From NCBI GenBank assembly GCA_023807065.1, contig JAJJLU010000349.1:18548-82547 (forward strand): a DNA stretch of 64,000 bases, in the 5' to 3' direction. A model generated the notes under the pieces. The model saw nothing but the letters and a program-made list of their open reading frames with translations, had not been told where the DNA came from and did no database searches. Source of the DNA: Isotricha intestinalis. Its lineage: Eukaryota; Ciliophora; Litostomatea; Vestibuliferida; Isotrichidae. The position numbers were made by a program, and so were the translations under genes. Shown piece after piece: positions 1-10,216 of the stretch. The stretch's first letter is position 1. Each line of letters begins with the position of its first letter.

Positions 1-2
1 AG

Positions 3-1655
3 TTAACTATCAAAATTAAAAAAAGTATTAATAATAGATTCATTTAATTTATAAACCTCATTATTATTATATCCTTGTAATTTTTCAATATAAGTATTTC
101 CACCACATCTTTTAAATTCTTCTAAATAGCAATTTTTTCCTTCATTTAAATTAGAATATTTTTGTCCAATTTCAAATAAACTTAAAAAAATTTCTAAAAT
201 TTTAATAATAGATTCACTATCTTCATAAAATTTTTCAATAACATTAATTAACAATTTAATTAAGTTACAATTTTTAATGAAATTAATAATAATTTCAATA
301 TTAAAATCTTGATTAATGACAATTGCATCAATAATAAATAAACATTCTCTTGAAATTGGAATTTCATCTTTAATAAGGCTATTAATTATTTCTGGTATAA
401 TTCCACTATTAATAATATTTTCTAAATTTATTTTTTCACAGGAAATAAAATTGGAAAAAGACCATAAAGCATCTCTTTTAAACATTCCAGATGATTTTAT
501 AAAATTAGATAAATATAAATTTATTTCATTTTGAATTATTGGATCTAATATTTCTTCAAAGTTACTTAAGAAATTTCCTATTAATTGTAATATTTTTTGA
601 GATAAATATTTATTATATGTGATTTTATTTGTTATTATTTTTCTAATTAAACCACTTGAAAATAATAATTGATGAATTTTTTTATTTGAAATATTTGCTA
701 AATAGGTTAAACCTAAAAGACAATTATCAATAATATCTTGATCATTAGTTTCTAAAAACCTAATAAATATATTTGAAATATGTTCTTCTAAATAATATAT
801 ATTTTCTTTTATATTGTCAATACTAACTTCACTATGTCTTTTAAAGAAATTATTATTTAAATCATTTATATCAAATAATTCATGTATTTTAGATAAAAGT
901 GAACTTATATTATATAAAATACCAACACATAATTTAATTAAATTTAATTTTACTTCTGAATTTTCACAATATTTTACAATATAATTTCTTGGAATAACAG
1001 AGAAAAATAAATTTTCAATAATAGGATTATTATTAATAATAGAATTATAAAGTAACCATAATACATTTTCAGTTAAATAATCGTTATTTAAATCTAATAT
1101 TTTAATGTACATTTGAAAACAAGTATTTTGAGTTAAAAAAACAACTAAATTAATATTTGAAATTTTAGTCACAAAATTAATAATAATCCAAGTTACTTCA
1201 TAAATTATTTCATAATCATTAATATAATTATATAAAACAAACATAAGTTTATCAGTAATATTTCTTTTATACATTTCATTAATATAATCAATAGAAATAT
1301 CTTTTGTTATTGTTAATAATCTAATTTTATTTATTGCAAATTTTACTTCATTTATATTTTTAGAGTCAAGTAAAATTTTCATTTCATCTGTAAATAATGA
1401 AGGAGAATTATATTGTTTATTTTTTAATTCATCTGAAATATCTAATTTTTCTATTTGAATTTCATAAGGACATTTTTTAATTAAGTTTATATCCAAATTT
1501 TTCTCTCTTTTATCCATTAAATAATTATTCATTTTTTTCTTCCTTAATGATAAACCATATTCTTCTCTTTCAATGTTAATATATTTATCTAAATTTGATT
1601 GAGTTGAAGAACCTATTGATTGGAATATTGATTTATAATCTTTTGAAATTTTCAT
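3..1655 (-). CDS. Importin subunit alpha (karyopherin alpha)
   Basis: Adaptor that binds classical nuclear localisation signals and hands cargo to importin beta for nuclear import. Seen: 550 residues, a usual length for the family. Residues about 21-54 form an importin-beta-binding segment with the basic LRKKK block (38-42) and a later DKREK. The rest is helical Armadillo-type sequence carrying the WxxxN motifs that line the NLS groove: W156-N160, W200-N204 and a third in the second half (WSFSN). The array of WxxxN plus the IBB makes the call firm. The IBB is less basic than in animals. No intron is needed. The stop lies at the window edge, and the start codon is the first ATG after an AT-rich spacer shared head-to-head with the next gene. 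Confidence 0.9.
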   Translation of the reverse strand: MKISKDYKSIFQSIGSSTQSNLDKYINIEREEYGLSLRKKKMNNYLMDKREKNLDINLIKKCPYEIQIEKLDISDELKNKQYNSPSLFTDEMKILLDSKNINEVKFAINKIRLLTITKDISIDYINEMYKRNITDKLMFVLYNYINDYEIIYEVTWIIINFVTKISNINLVVFLTQNTCFQMYIKILDLNNDYLTENVLWLLYNSIINNNPIIENLFFSVIPRNYIVKYCENSEVKLNLIKLCVGILYNISSLLSKIHELFDINDLNNNFFKRHSEVSIDNIKENIYYLEEHISNIFIRFLETNDQDIIDNCLLGLTYLANISNKKIHQLLFSSGLIRKIITNKITYNKYLSQKILQLIGNFLSNFEEILDPIIQNEINLYLSNFIKSSGMFKRDALWSFSNFISCEKINLENIINSGIIPEIINSLIKDEIPISRECLFIIDAIVINQDFNIEIIINFIKNCNLIKLLINVIEKFYEDSESIIKILEIFLSLFEIGQKYSNLNEGKNCYLEEFKRCGGNTYIEKLQGYNNNEVYKLNESIINTFFNFDS

Positions 1656-1822
1656 TATTTAAATTTTGTTTTTTTTAAATTTAATTGTACTTAAATATTA
1701 ATTTTTTAATTTAAATTTTTTTCTAGAAATTAAATATTAAACTCATTTAATTAAATAGTAAATTAATAAATCTATATTTTACATTTTTTGATAATAAAAT
1801 ATAACAAAGAATAAAATAAAAT

Positions 1823-3460
1823 ATGTTTTTAAATGATAAAAAAGGAAGTTTTGGTTGCTTTTCTGAAGCTGGAAAAAGAGCATTTAGAATTTATAAAAAT
1901 TTATGTTTTGATTCCTTAAAAAAGAAAGGAAAAACATATAATATAATTGATAATTTATTTGGAAAAGACAGTCGAGAATTATTAGAAAAATTTAGAAAAG
2001 AAAGAGAATTAGAAGAACAAACAGATATATTTAAATTAGATGATTATGAATTAAAAAAATTAAAAGAATTAACAACAAAAGCAAAAAATAGAAAACTACA
2101 AAGAAATCAATTTTTAACAAGATGTCAAAGTGCAAAGCAATATAATAAAACAAGATTAAACTTAATTAATGAAAATAAAAGAAAAAAAAGTAAAAATGAA
2201 GTAATAGTAAGTTGTACAAAATATAATCCAAAATATGATGTAATATTAAAAAGAAGTCCTTCATGTCCTTTATGGTCAAAATTAACATCAAGACCAAATT
2301 ATATTAAAGAAGATAATTATCCTTTTTATATTAATCCCAAAAATATATTAGAAAATACTGCTGGAAAAACTTTTATAGATATGTCAAAACAAACAAAAAG
2401 AAAAATAATAGATGATGAAAATCAAAAATTAATTCGTCCTAAATCTTCAATAAATTTATCAAAAAAATCTTTTTCAAATATAATTAATATAAAAAATAAA
2501 AGTAGACCTCAAACTGGAAAACAGAGATCAATAGTAGATAAGAATTTAATATTGAATAATCAAAAAGAAGATAAAAAATTAAATTTAAAAAAGCAAAAAT
2601 CAATGACTCCAAAAAATAGAATTAATATAAAATATTCTAAAAATAATATATCAACAGAATCAATGGAAGATTCATATGAAGAATACAAGAATGTATATAT
2701 AAAGCAAATAAAAAGAAATTCAAAATCAATAGAAGAAGAAACATATGAAAAAATTAAAAAAAAAAAATTAAAGGCTCCAGATTTTGATCAATTTATTTCA
2801 AGAGAAGATTTTGAAAAATTAAATGACAAAACATCAGTAATACCATTTTCATTACCAAATTATAAATATGTAAGACCAAAGCCAATAATGATGTTAATAT
2901 ATGATAGAAAAAAACATAAAATAAATAAAATAAAATCATCATCCTTAAAAAAAATGGATAATTCATATTATTTTGATCCATATAAAACATTAGATAAATA
3001 TAATAATCATAAAGTTATTCATGCACCTAATTTTAATTTAATGACTTCAAGACCTAAAGATGATAATCCTTTACCTGTTTATATGAAACATATTTATAGT
3101 AAAGCTTCATGTTATAATATTACTGCTTTAAGTTTAAAAATGAATAATTACTCTAATTCAAATTTTTCTAAGGTTTATTCTAGCTTTTTCCCTAAAAAAA
3201 GCTTTAATCAATTAATTAATTTAAATTTATTAAATTCACAAAAATTCTTAGAAAATATTATTGGAAATAAAGATAAATTCATTCAAAAACATTCTCATAT
3301 TGGAAAAGTTATGAAGTTTTATAATAAAAATTATGATGATTTACTTAAAGATGAATTAATTTCTAGATTTGATAATGTTACTTATAAAACTATAGAAAGA
3401 AATAAATCTGTTGATGTGAGAGAAATGGAAAAATATCTTTTAAAAAGTATTGAAGAATGA
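1823..3460 (+). CDS. Unrecognised basic protein
   Basis: Not recognised. 545 residues, strongly basic and rich in Lys, Asn and Ser, without signal peptide or membrane segment. The N-terminal 110 residues are predicted helical and charged (LLEKFRKERELEEQ). The middle is low complexity. The C-terminal half is more ordered and carries repeated short motifs of the kind TSRP (LTSRPNY near 155; LMTSRPKDDN near 410) and a segment APDFDQFISREDF. Such 'SRP' tracts in a filament-like basic protein would fit a cytoskeletal or axonemal role, but that is inference only. It is divergently transcribed from the importin alpha gene across 167 bases. The gene ends in TGA, a codon that is a true stop in this genome. 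Confidence 0.75.
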   Translation: MFLNDKKGSFGCFSEAGKRAFRIYKNLCFDSLKKKGKTYNIIDNLFGKDSRELLEKFRKERELEEQTDIFKLDDYELKKLKELTTKAKNRKLQRNQFLTRCQSAKQYNKTRLNLINENKRKKSKNEVIVSCTKYNPKYDVILKRSPSCPLWSKLTSRPNYIKEDNYPFYINPKNILENTAGKTFIDMSKQTKRKIIDDENQKLIRPKSSINLSKKSFSNIINIKNKSRPQTGKQRSIVDKNLILNNQKEDKKLNLKKQKSMTPKNRINIKYSKNNISTESMEDSYEEYKNVYIKQIKRNSKSIEEETYEKIKKKKLKAPDFDQFISREDFEKLNDKTSVIPFSLPNYKYVRPKPIMMLIYDRKKHKINKIKSSSLKKMDNSYYFDPYKTLDKYNNHKVIHAPNFNLMTSRPKDDNPLPVYMKHIYSKASCYNITALSLKMNNYSNSNFSKVYSSFFPKKSFNQLINLNLLNSQKFLENIIGNKDKFIQKHSHIGKVMKFYNKNYDDLLKDELISRFDNVTYKTIERNKSVDVREMEKYLLKSIEE

Positions 3461-3576
3461 TAAATTTAGTTTATTTAATTTATATATATGCTTTTTTATT
3501 TTGATATATTTTTTAAATATAATTATTAATTCATATTTTGTTATTTTTTTGATGAAATTTATAAATTTTAATTTTA

Positions 3577-4479
3577 ATGAAATATTCTCTTACAAAAAGA
3601 GAAAATGATGAAATTGATTGTATATTAAATTCAGGAATAAATCAAATGAGAAATTCAAATCTAATAAAAAAATCATATAATGAAGATATAAAACCTTTAA
3701 TAACAAATAATTCATTGAATTTTTCTGGAAGTTCCTTTAATAACTCAAATCAAATATATAACTGTTTTGCAGAAGGAAATTTAAATAATAATAATTTTCA
3801 AAAAACAAATTCATTTGAAATAAAAAAAAGCTATGATGATATAAATGATGTTTTAAAAAATTTAAGTTTTAATTATTCAAAACCAAAATGTGAAATTTAT
3901 AATAATAATGAATACATTCAAAATAATTATAATTATAATTATGGAAATTTATCTCCTGAAGATTATAAAATAAGTAAAAAATATGTTATTGATGATAATG
4001 TAAGTAATAATATTATAATTGATAAAATAACTGAAAAAGAAATTGAAATAATGAAAATAAGAAATGAATTAGAAAACGATGAAAAAATAAAAATAAATTT
4101 AAAAGAAGAAATAAATAAATTAGAAGAAGAATTATCAAAAGAAAGAAAAGAAAATAATAAAAAAAAAGAAGAATTAGAAATAATTAGAAAATATAGAAAT
4201 GAATGTGAACAAATGCAATTTCAATTTGAAACTTTAATGAGACAATTTCATAATAGTGAAGAAATAAGACAAAATCAAAAAAATTTATTACAAAAAATTC
4301 AAAATGATATTGATTGTGTTAGACAACAGTCTTTAAATAAAATTAATCAAATTGAAATGATGAAACAAATTAATTTTGAAAATGAAATTAAATATAATGA
4401 AGATGATGAATGTTGTAATAAACAAAATAAAAAGAAAAAAAAAGGAAAGTCAAAATCTAAAGAAAAAAATAAAAAATGA
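3577..4479 (+). CDS. Coiled-coil protein, unrecognised
   Basis: Not recognised. 300 residues. The first half is Asn/Ser-rich and probably disordered. Residues about 150-265 form a continuous charged coiled coil (heptads of Glu/Lys with Leu/Ile). The end is a lysine-rich tail (KKKKKGKSKSKEKNKK) that could bind nucleic acid or acidic surfaces, or act as a nuclear localisation signal. It follows the previous gene in tandem after 116 bases, and both end in TGA. Nothing in the sequence points to an enzyme. Coding status is supported by the GAA/AAA-rich, stop-free frame over 900 bases in a background where a stop is expected about every ten codons. Confidence 0.7.
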   Translation: MKYSLTKRENDEIDCILNSGINQMRNSNLIKKSYNEDIKPLITNNSLNFSGSSFNNSNQIYNCFAEGNLNNNNFQKTNSFEIKKSYDDINDVLKNLSFNYSKPKCEIYNNNEYIQNNYNYNYGNLSPEDYKISKKYVIDDNVSNNIIIDKITEKEIEIMKIRNELENDEKIKINLKEEINKLEEELSKERKENNKKKEELEIIRKYRNECEQMQFQFETLMRQFHNSEEIRQNQKNLLQKIQNDIDCVRQQSLNKINQIEMMKQINFENEIKYNEDDECCNKQNKKKKKGKSKSKEKNKK

Positions 4480-4631
4480 AAGAATAATATTTTTAATTTT
4501 TTTTAATTCAATTTTTAAATTAAAAAATTTTTTATATTACTAAAATATAAAAGATCATTTAATGTTAAAAAGGAAATTTTAAATACTCTTATATATAAAT
4601 TTCCAATTTAATTTTTGCAAAAAATTTTCGA

Positions 4632-6317
4632 TTATTTAAATTGCTTATCTTTACAATTCATAAATATATCTTTTAAACTTTTACTTATCATACTTGTATT
4701 ATTTTTTAAAACAAATAATTTATTTATTTCAAAACAAGAAGAATAATTTTTTTTTTCTTTTTCAAAAATAACACTTGGTTTTATTAAACTGCTTTTTTGT
4801 TTATTTAATTTATTTTTAAATAAATATTGGTCACTATAATTTTTCCAAGACAAAAATTTTGAACTTTCATGTTTTAAAAAAGTTTTTTTTTCTATTAATT
4901 TACTTGAAGAATTATTATGAGAAATTTTGTGAAATTCAAAAAAAAGAGGTTTTTTATTATATTTATTTGAATGATTTGTAGGAAAATAATCCATATTTTG
5001 TATATTTTTATCAGGTGAATTTTTATTTTTTGTTAATATAAGTTTTAATTTTTTATTGTTATATTTTAATACTTTTTCTTTCTTATCTAATTTTTCTAAT
5101 ATTTTTCCTTTTGATTTCTGTATTTTTAATAATATTAAATTTTTATATTGATTTTGTCTATTTTGCATTTTTAAATTTACATTTTTAATTTCTTCAATTC
5201 TTTTAATATATAATTTAATCTTCTCATTAGTTACAAATCTAATTTGTTCTTTTAATTCTCTTGTTGAAAGTTTATATAACTCAAAAAAAGGAATTTCTAA
5301 AATTTGAGAATTATCAAAATCACATTTTAAATTAAAAAAATAAGTCTGCATTTTATAAGAAAATTCTATATCTCCAATAACTTCTCCTTTACCAACATTA
5401 ATTAAATGATATTCTATATTATTATCATAACTATTATTTATTTCATAATTTAAATTTTGTTTTGTATTTCCACTTTTTATTATTTCATTATTTGAAAAAG
5501 ACGATAAATCATATTCATTTAAAAATTGAATTTTAGAATTAAAATATAATTTAAAACTTCCTTTTCTAATTATAATTAATCTATCACAAGGTTCATTTTT
5601 TTTACAAACATATTCATTTTTTTTATATTGTTTCTTAATAATTTTAGTGTATATTTTATCAAAGAAATCGAAATAAATATTTTCAAACATTTTTAAACCT
5701 CCTAAAAAATTTAAAATATCTTGTTTTTCTAAAAAATCAGTTTTTTCAAAAATAATAATATAATCATTTAAACTTAATTCTCCAACAACACAAAAATTAG
5801 TAGCAGCTTCACTTAAAACTTCTCTTTTATGTTTTTTCATATCATTAAAACCATAAATTTCTCCTTTATTAACATAATAATCAGGGTCTTTAAATATATG
5901 TGAAGATAATGAATTTTGAAAAGCATTTACTATTTTATCAATAAATTTTAATTTATGCATTTTATTCTTATTTAATTTATATTCTTTTGGTTTTTTATAT
6001 ATTATTATTTTCCCTTCTAATATAAAAGACATACTTGATATATTTTCTCTACAACGATATAACGGTTCTCCTCCTCTTATTATTTTGATTTCCATTCTTT
6101 TTATTATATTTGAATACATTATTTCCCCATTTTTATTGTTTTTTATTATATTTTGAAAACATGGATAATTCTGTAACTCATTATATAATATTTCATTGTC
6201 TTTTTTTGTTCTTTTTTTTAAAAAATATATTCTTTTTAATTTTTTATTATCAAATGTTATTGTTTCTTTTTTTATTTGATTTGATAATTTTAAATGTAAA
6301 TTTTGAAAAACATTCAT
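4632..6317 (-). CDS. Protein with two cyclic-nucleotide-binding-like domains
   Basis: 561 residues. Two tandem beta-roll modules of the cNMP-binding family are visible at about 60-190 and 205-370, each with the hydrophobic strand pattern SFILEGKIIIYKK and RLIIIRKGSFKLYF. The phosphate-binding cassette is degenerate in both: the second reads GEVIGDIEF where FGELAL is expected, and neither has the RxA arginine, so cyclic nucleotide binding by the standard route is doubtful. The C-terminal 190 residues are basic and low complexity. No kinase or channel part is attached. The family is common in ciliates and other ciliated protists; a structural or ciliary role is inferred, not shown. It converges with the upstream coiled-coil gene. 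Confidence 0.75.
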   Translation of the reverse strand: MNVFQNLHLKLSNQIKKETITFDNKKLKRIYFLKKRTKKDNEILYNELQNYPCFQNIIKNNKNGEIMYSNIIKRMEIKIIRGGEPLYRCRENISSMSFILEGKIIIYKKPKEYKLNKNKMHKLKFIDKIVNAFQNSLSSHIFKDPDYYVNKGEIYGFNDMKKHKREVLSEAATNFCVVGELSLNDYIIIFEKTDFLEKQDILNFLGGLKMFENIYFDFFDKIYTKIIKKQYKKNEYVCKKNEPCDRLIIIRKGSFKLYFNSKIQFLNEYDLSSFSNNEIIKSGNTKQNLNYEINNSYDNNIEYHLINVGKGEVIGDIEFSYKMQTYFFNLKCDFDNSQILEIPFFELYKLSTRELKEQIRFVTNEKIKLYIKRIEEIKNVNLKMQNRQNQYKNLILLKIQKSKGKILEKLDKKEKVLKYNNKKLKLILTKNKNSPDKNIQNMDYFPTNHSNKYNKKPLFFEFHKISHNNSSSKLIEKKTFLKHESSKFLSWKNYSDQYLFKNKLNKQKSSLIKPSVIFEKEKKNYSSCFEINKLFVLKNNTSMISKSLKDIFMNCKDKQFK

Positions 6318-6866
6318 TTTTAACTTTATTGTTATATTTTATTTAGAATAAAAAAAATTGGATATTTAAGATTATAAATAAATGATTTTCAATAAACTAA
6401 TTGATGAAAAAAGATAAATAAAATTAAAAAAGGATTTTTTAAAATAATTATTTATTATATATATAGAAATAATGATTATTTTAATAAAAAAAATAATATT
6501 ATAAATAATATAACATAAATAATAATATTATTGAAAAAAAAGATAAATTTTATTGAATTATAATAAATAGGAGGAAATAAAATAAAAAAATATAAGAAAA
6601 TATATAAAGAGAATAAAAAGTTTAATAAAAAAAAAGAATAACTTTCCCTTTTATATGAATAAAATTAATAATTTTAATTGAACAATATTTTTAAAAATAT
6701 TTTTAATAACTATAAAAATGTTTTTCTTTTTATATCATTTACTTAAAATTAAAATAATTTTTCAAGTATAAAAAAAAAATAATAGTTACAAAATATTTCA
6801 TTAAAAATAATATATAATTTTTAAAAATTGTAAACCCAAAAATAAATTGGTTAAAAAATAAAAAAA
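6318..6866. other. Intergenic spacer, nothing recognised
   Basis: 549 bases between two divergent genes, almost pure A/T with poly-A and poly-T runs. It must hold both promoters, but I see no recognisable element. Short open frames here are low-complexity Phe/Leu/Ile runs without coding character. Confidence 0.6.
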
Positions 6867-8237
6867 ATGAAAAATAAAGAAAAACTAAATTTTTCAAACA
6901 AAAAAGGTGATTTAAATTATATATGGAAACAAACACAAGGTGATATGTCATTTTATAATTATAATATTACTCAAAATTATCCTTTAATAATAAATTTTCC
7001 AAAATCTAAATCAAAGAATAATTATGTTAATTTTAATAATAATAAAAATATCATTAAATATAATAATAATGAAGAAGAAGAAGAAGAATATAATATAAAA
7101 ATAGAAGATGAAGAAAAAATAAATAAACAAAATTTTGATGAAAAACATTTTTTTGAATTTTTAAAACAAAAAAGATTAAATAAAATTTATCCAAAACAAG
7201 AAATAGAAGGATTATTAAATAAAAAAACATTATTACCAAAACAAAATAATTTATTAAGAGAAAATATTCCTTTAAAAAAGAAAAATGAAAATGAAGATTT
7301 TTCAATTGATAAATTATTAAATCAATTAATAAATACTAATGATATTCAAAATAAAAGTAAAATAATTCAAAAATTATTAATTGAAAAAAAAAAATTACAT
7401 AAAGAAAAATTAGAAAATTTTTATAAGGAAATTTCTAACTTTTTAAAAGAAAAAATTGAAGATGTTAAAGAATGGATTTCTTTAGAAGAAAAATTTATGA
7501 AAATTGAAAATTTAACTTTTAGTATTTGTAAAGAATTAACAAAATATATTAAAATTCAACAATCAGAAAAAATTCAATCAGAAAATATTACTTCAAAAGA
7601 TTTTTTAAGAATTCATTTTATTGGTTCTATTAAAGTTAAAATGAATGATTTTAATTTAACTTTAAAAAGTTATAAGTAATATATATTTATTTAATATTAT
7701 TTTAGTACTTTATATTCAAAGGAAAATATAAAAAATTTTATACAAAAGTATAATCCTTATCTTAATATTCAAAATAATGTTTTTTTAAAGAATACACTTA
7801 AAAAAAAAATTCAAGATGTTTTTCAAATAAATAATATTTCAATTTCTGAAGAAATAACTAATAATTTATTTTGTTTAATTCAATTAAGTCATATTAATAA
7901 TTTTAAAGGGCAAAAAATAAATTTAGAAAAAAAATTTTCAGAAGCACTTTTAAATATTGGAGTTTCAAATAATAAAAATTCAGATTATAATAAAGAATTT
8001 TATGCTCATAATTCAAATAATTTTAATTTAGATGATTATATTTTAAATGATCAAAATAAAGAATTAAATATTAATATTGATGAGATTAATGAAGTTATAA
8101 AAAATGTAGAACAAGAAATAAAAGAAAATAATTTACCAACTGAACCTAAGAAAAGCAAACAATATAATATTAAACAATTTTCTTTTGAGGATTTTGTTAT
8201 ATTATCTAAGAAAGATAATCATTATAATGAAGAATAA
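6867..8237 (+). CDS. Unrecognised protein, two exons
   Basis: Not recognised. The first frame stops at 7679, but the codon before it runs into GTAATA. Removing a 30-nt intron (7676-7705, GTAATA...TTTTAG) joins exon 6867-7675 to exon 7706-8237 in one clean frame of 446 residues. The second exon has clear coding character (GAA, GAT, CAA codons) and ends in TAA. The protein is acidic to neutral, Asn/Lys/Glu-rich and helical, with an acidic stretch near 70-85 (EEEEEE-type) and a C-terminal segment FSFEDFVILSKK. There is no signal peptide, no membrane segment and no motif that names it. It converges with the next gene. Confidence 0.7.
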
Positions 8238-8566
8238 TATTCTCTATTTGAATTATATTTTCCAAAAATATTATTTCAAAGATAAAATAATTAAAATATT
8301 GTTTAAATATCTTATTTTCAAAATGAAATATATATTACAATTTATTTATGGTTTTAAAAAAAATATAAATATTATATTATTTTTCTCTATAATCATTTAT
8401 TTGAGTATATCTTGATTTGTCGTGAATTAATTAAATAAAGTAAAAAAATAATAATTTTATTGATATAATATATAAATTATATTAATTTATCATTAAACAA
8501 TATAACTTTATATTTTAATTGTATTTATATAAATTATATATATTTTCCATTTTTAAATTATAAATT
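8238..8566. other. Intergenic spacer, nothing recognised
   Basis: 329 bases between convergent genes. A low-complexity open frame (MRILLYYL...) overlaps the 3' end of the spliced gene but is an out-of-frame shadow followed by AT-rich spacer. No element is recognised. Confidence 0.6.
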
Positions 8567-9280
8567 TTATTTTTTTAAATCTTTAAGTTGAGAAGAAATT
8601 TCTTTTTTGATATTATTTAAACATTGAGAAATTTCAATTTTAAATATGTCTTTTAAAGTTTCACCTCTTTCTTTATAAGAAGACAAAGCATAATCTTTTT
8701 TATAAAAAAATTCTTTTTCAATTTTATTTAATTCTTCATTTTTATCTTTCAAAACAGAATTATAAATAATATTGTTTATATTTTGATTATTTGAATCATC
8801 AATATAACTTTTTAACCTATATAAATCATTATCGTATTTTATATTAATTTCATTAATTTTACTTATTTTTTCACTATAAATTTCATCTAAAGCTGAAATA
8901 TAATCAGTTTGAGCATTTGTTATTTGATATATATTTTCATAAGATAAAAAATCTTTAATAGGAGTAAAATTAATTTTTTGATTTAATTCATTTTCAAAAT
9001 CAGAATTTAATCTTTTTTTTGGAACTTTAATATCTTTTTGGTTTTGTTTTACTTCTTTTCTATTTAATAAAATTGGCATTTTTTTTGACATTATAGGTTT
9101 ACTATTTGAGTGTTTTAAAGTTTTATTTTTTATATTTTGTTTTTTCCTTTTGTTACTTTTATTTGTTTGATTTATTATACTTTCATATAATACAATACTT
9201 TCATCATCTTGAAAAAAATTAGGATTATCTAAATCAATAGAAATTTTAGAAATATTTACATTTTCAAAATTATCATTCAT
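8567..9280 (-). CDS. Small coiled-coil protein, unrecognised
   Basis: Not recognised. 237 residues. The N-terminal third is acidic then basic (NKRKKQNIKNKTLK), like a disordered tail with a possible nuclear localisation signal. The C-terminal 130 residues are amphipathic helix or coiled coil with regularly spaced Tyr/Leu/Ile (YISALDEIYSEKISKINEI). It shares a 74-base divergent promoter with the next gene, also a coiled-coil protein of similar size. Such a tight head-to-head pair may be co-expressed, which is inference. Confidence 0.65.
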   Translation of the reverse strand: MNDNFENVNISKISIDLDNPNFFQDDESIVLYESIINQTNKSNKRKKQNIKNKTLKHSNSKPIMSKKMPILLNRKEVKQNQKDIKVPKKRLNSDFENELNQKINFTPIKDFLSYENIYQITNAQTDYISALDEIYSEKISKINEINIKYDNDLYRLKSYIDDSNNQNINNIIYNSVLKDKNEELNKIEKEFFYKKDYALSSYKERGETLKDIFKIEISQCLNNIKKEISSQLKDLKK

Positions 9281-9354
9281 TTCTATTTTATTTTGACAAA
9301 TTATTAATATAATTTTATATACAATAATATAACAATTAAAATAATTTCTGATTA

Positions 9355-10146
9355 ATGAAAGTTGAGAAAAAAATAAAAACTAAATTATACAAAAAACCAA
9401 ATGAATCAGGAAGAAATAGAGCTTTATTAAATTATCAAAATAATACTTTAAGATTTTCAAAAAATTCAAAATCAATGTCAAATTCACTTTTAAATGATTC
9501 AAATGCATTAAGAAAATCAGAAAGATTTGATACTGATATAGCTCTTTATTCTAAAATATACGGTGATAAAATAAAAGAAGAAAAAAAATTTGAAAGTTTA
9601 ATTAAAACTTTAAATAATACTGTTTTTTCAGATTTAAAAAACAGTAAAAATAATAAACTTGAAGAATTTAAAAAAAAAAATAAAATCGTTAATGATTTAG
9701 AAAAAACAATAAAAAAAAATAAATATTCATTAGAAAATATTAATAAAAGTAATTATCTAACAAATAAAAAAAATAATTCATTAATATATGAAAATTATAG
9801 TTTACAACAAATGAATCATCATAATGATAAAGAAATAAATTCTATAAAAAAGTTAATGGAAAAAATGAAAAATCAAATTGAATCTTTTAATAAAAATTCA
9901 AGAGATAATAATTTAGAAAAAAAAAAAATTGAAAAAGAACTTGAATTAAATAAAAAAGATTGTAAAGAAATGAATAAATCAATTAATGTTTTATTAATTG
10001 ATATTAAAACTATTAAAAGTGCTATTTTTGATTATAATGTTAAAATCAGTAAAATTAGAAAAGAATTAAATAAAAATTTAACTAAAGGAAATAATTTAAA
10101 TAAAGAAGTTGAATATTTAATTAAACATTATAGTAAAAAGAAATAA
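9355..10146 (+). CDS. Coiled-coil protein, unrecognised
   Basis: Not recognised. 263 residues. A basic Ser/Asn-rich head (residues 1-60) is followed by a nearly continuous coiled coil (about 75-260) with the pattern KLMEKMKNQIESF, KKKIEKELELNKKDCKEM and KISKIRKELNKNLTKG. Length and make-up resemble small structural coiled-coil proteins of basal bodies or axonemes, but nothing fixes the family. It is head-to-head with the previous gene (74 bases) and only 70 bases upstream of the phosphatase gene on the same strand. Confidence 0.65.
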   Translation: MKVEKKIKTKLYKKPNESGRNRALLNYQNNTLRFSKNSKSMSNSLLNDSNALRKSERFDTDIALYSKIYGDKIKEEKKFESLIKTLNNTVFSDLKNSKNNKLEEFKKKNKIVNDLEKTIKKNKYSLENINKSNYLTNKKNNSLIYENYSLQQMNHHNDKEINSIKKLMEKMKNQIESFNKNSRDNNLEKKKIEKELELNKKDCKEMNKSINVLLIDIKTIKSAIFDYNVKISKIRKELNKNLTKGNNLNKEVEYLIKHYSKKK

Positions 10147-10216
10147 ATTTTTTTATTTAATTTTTAATGTTAAAAAACAATTTTTTTTTAAATTATTTTA
10201 TTTTTTTTCTTAAAAA

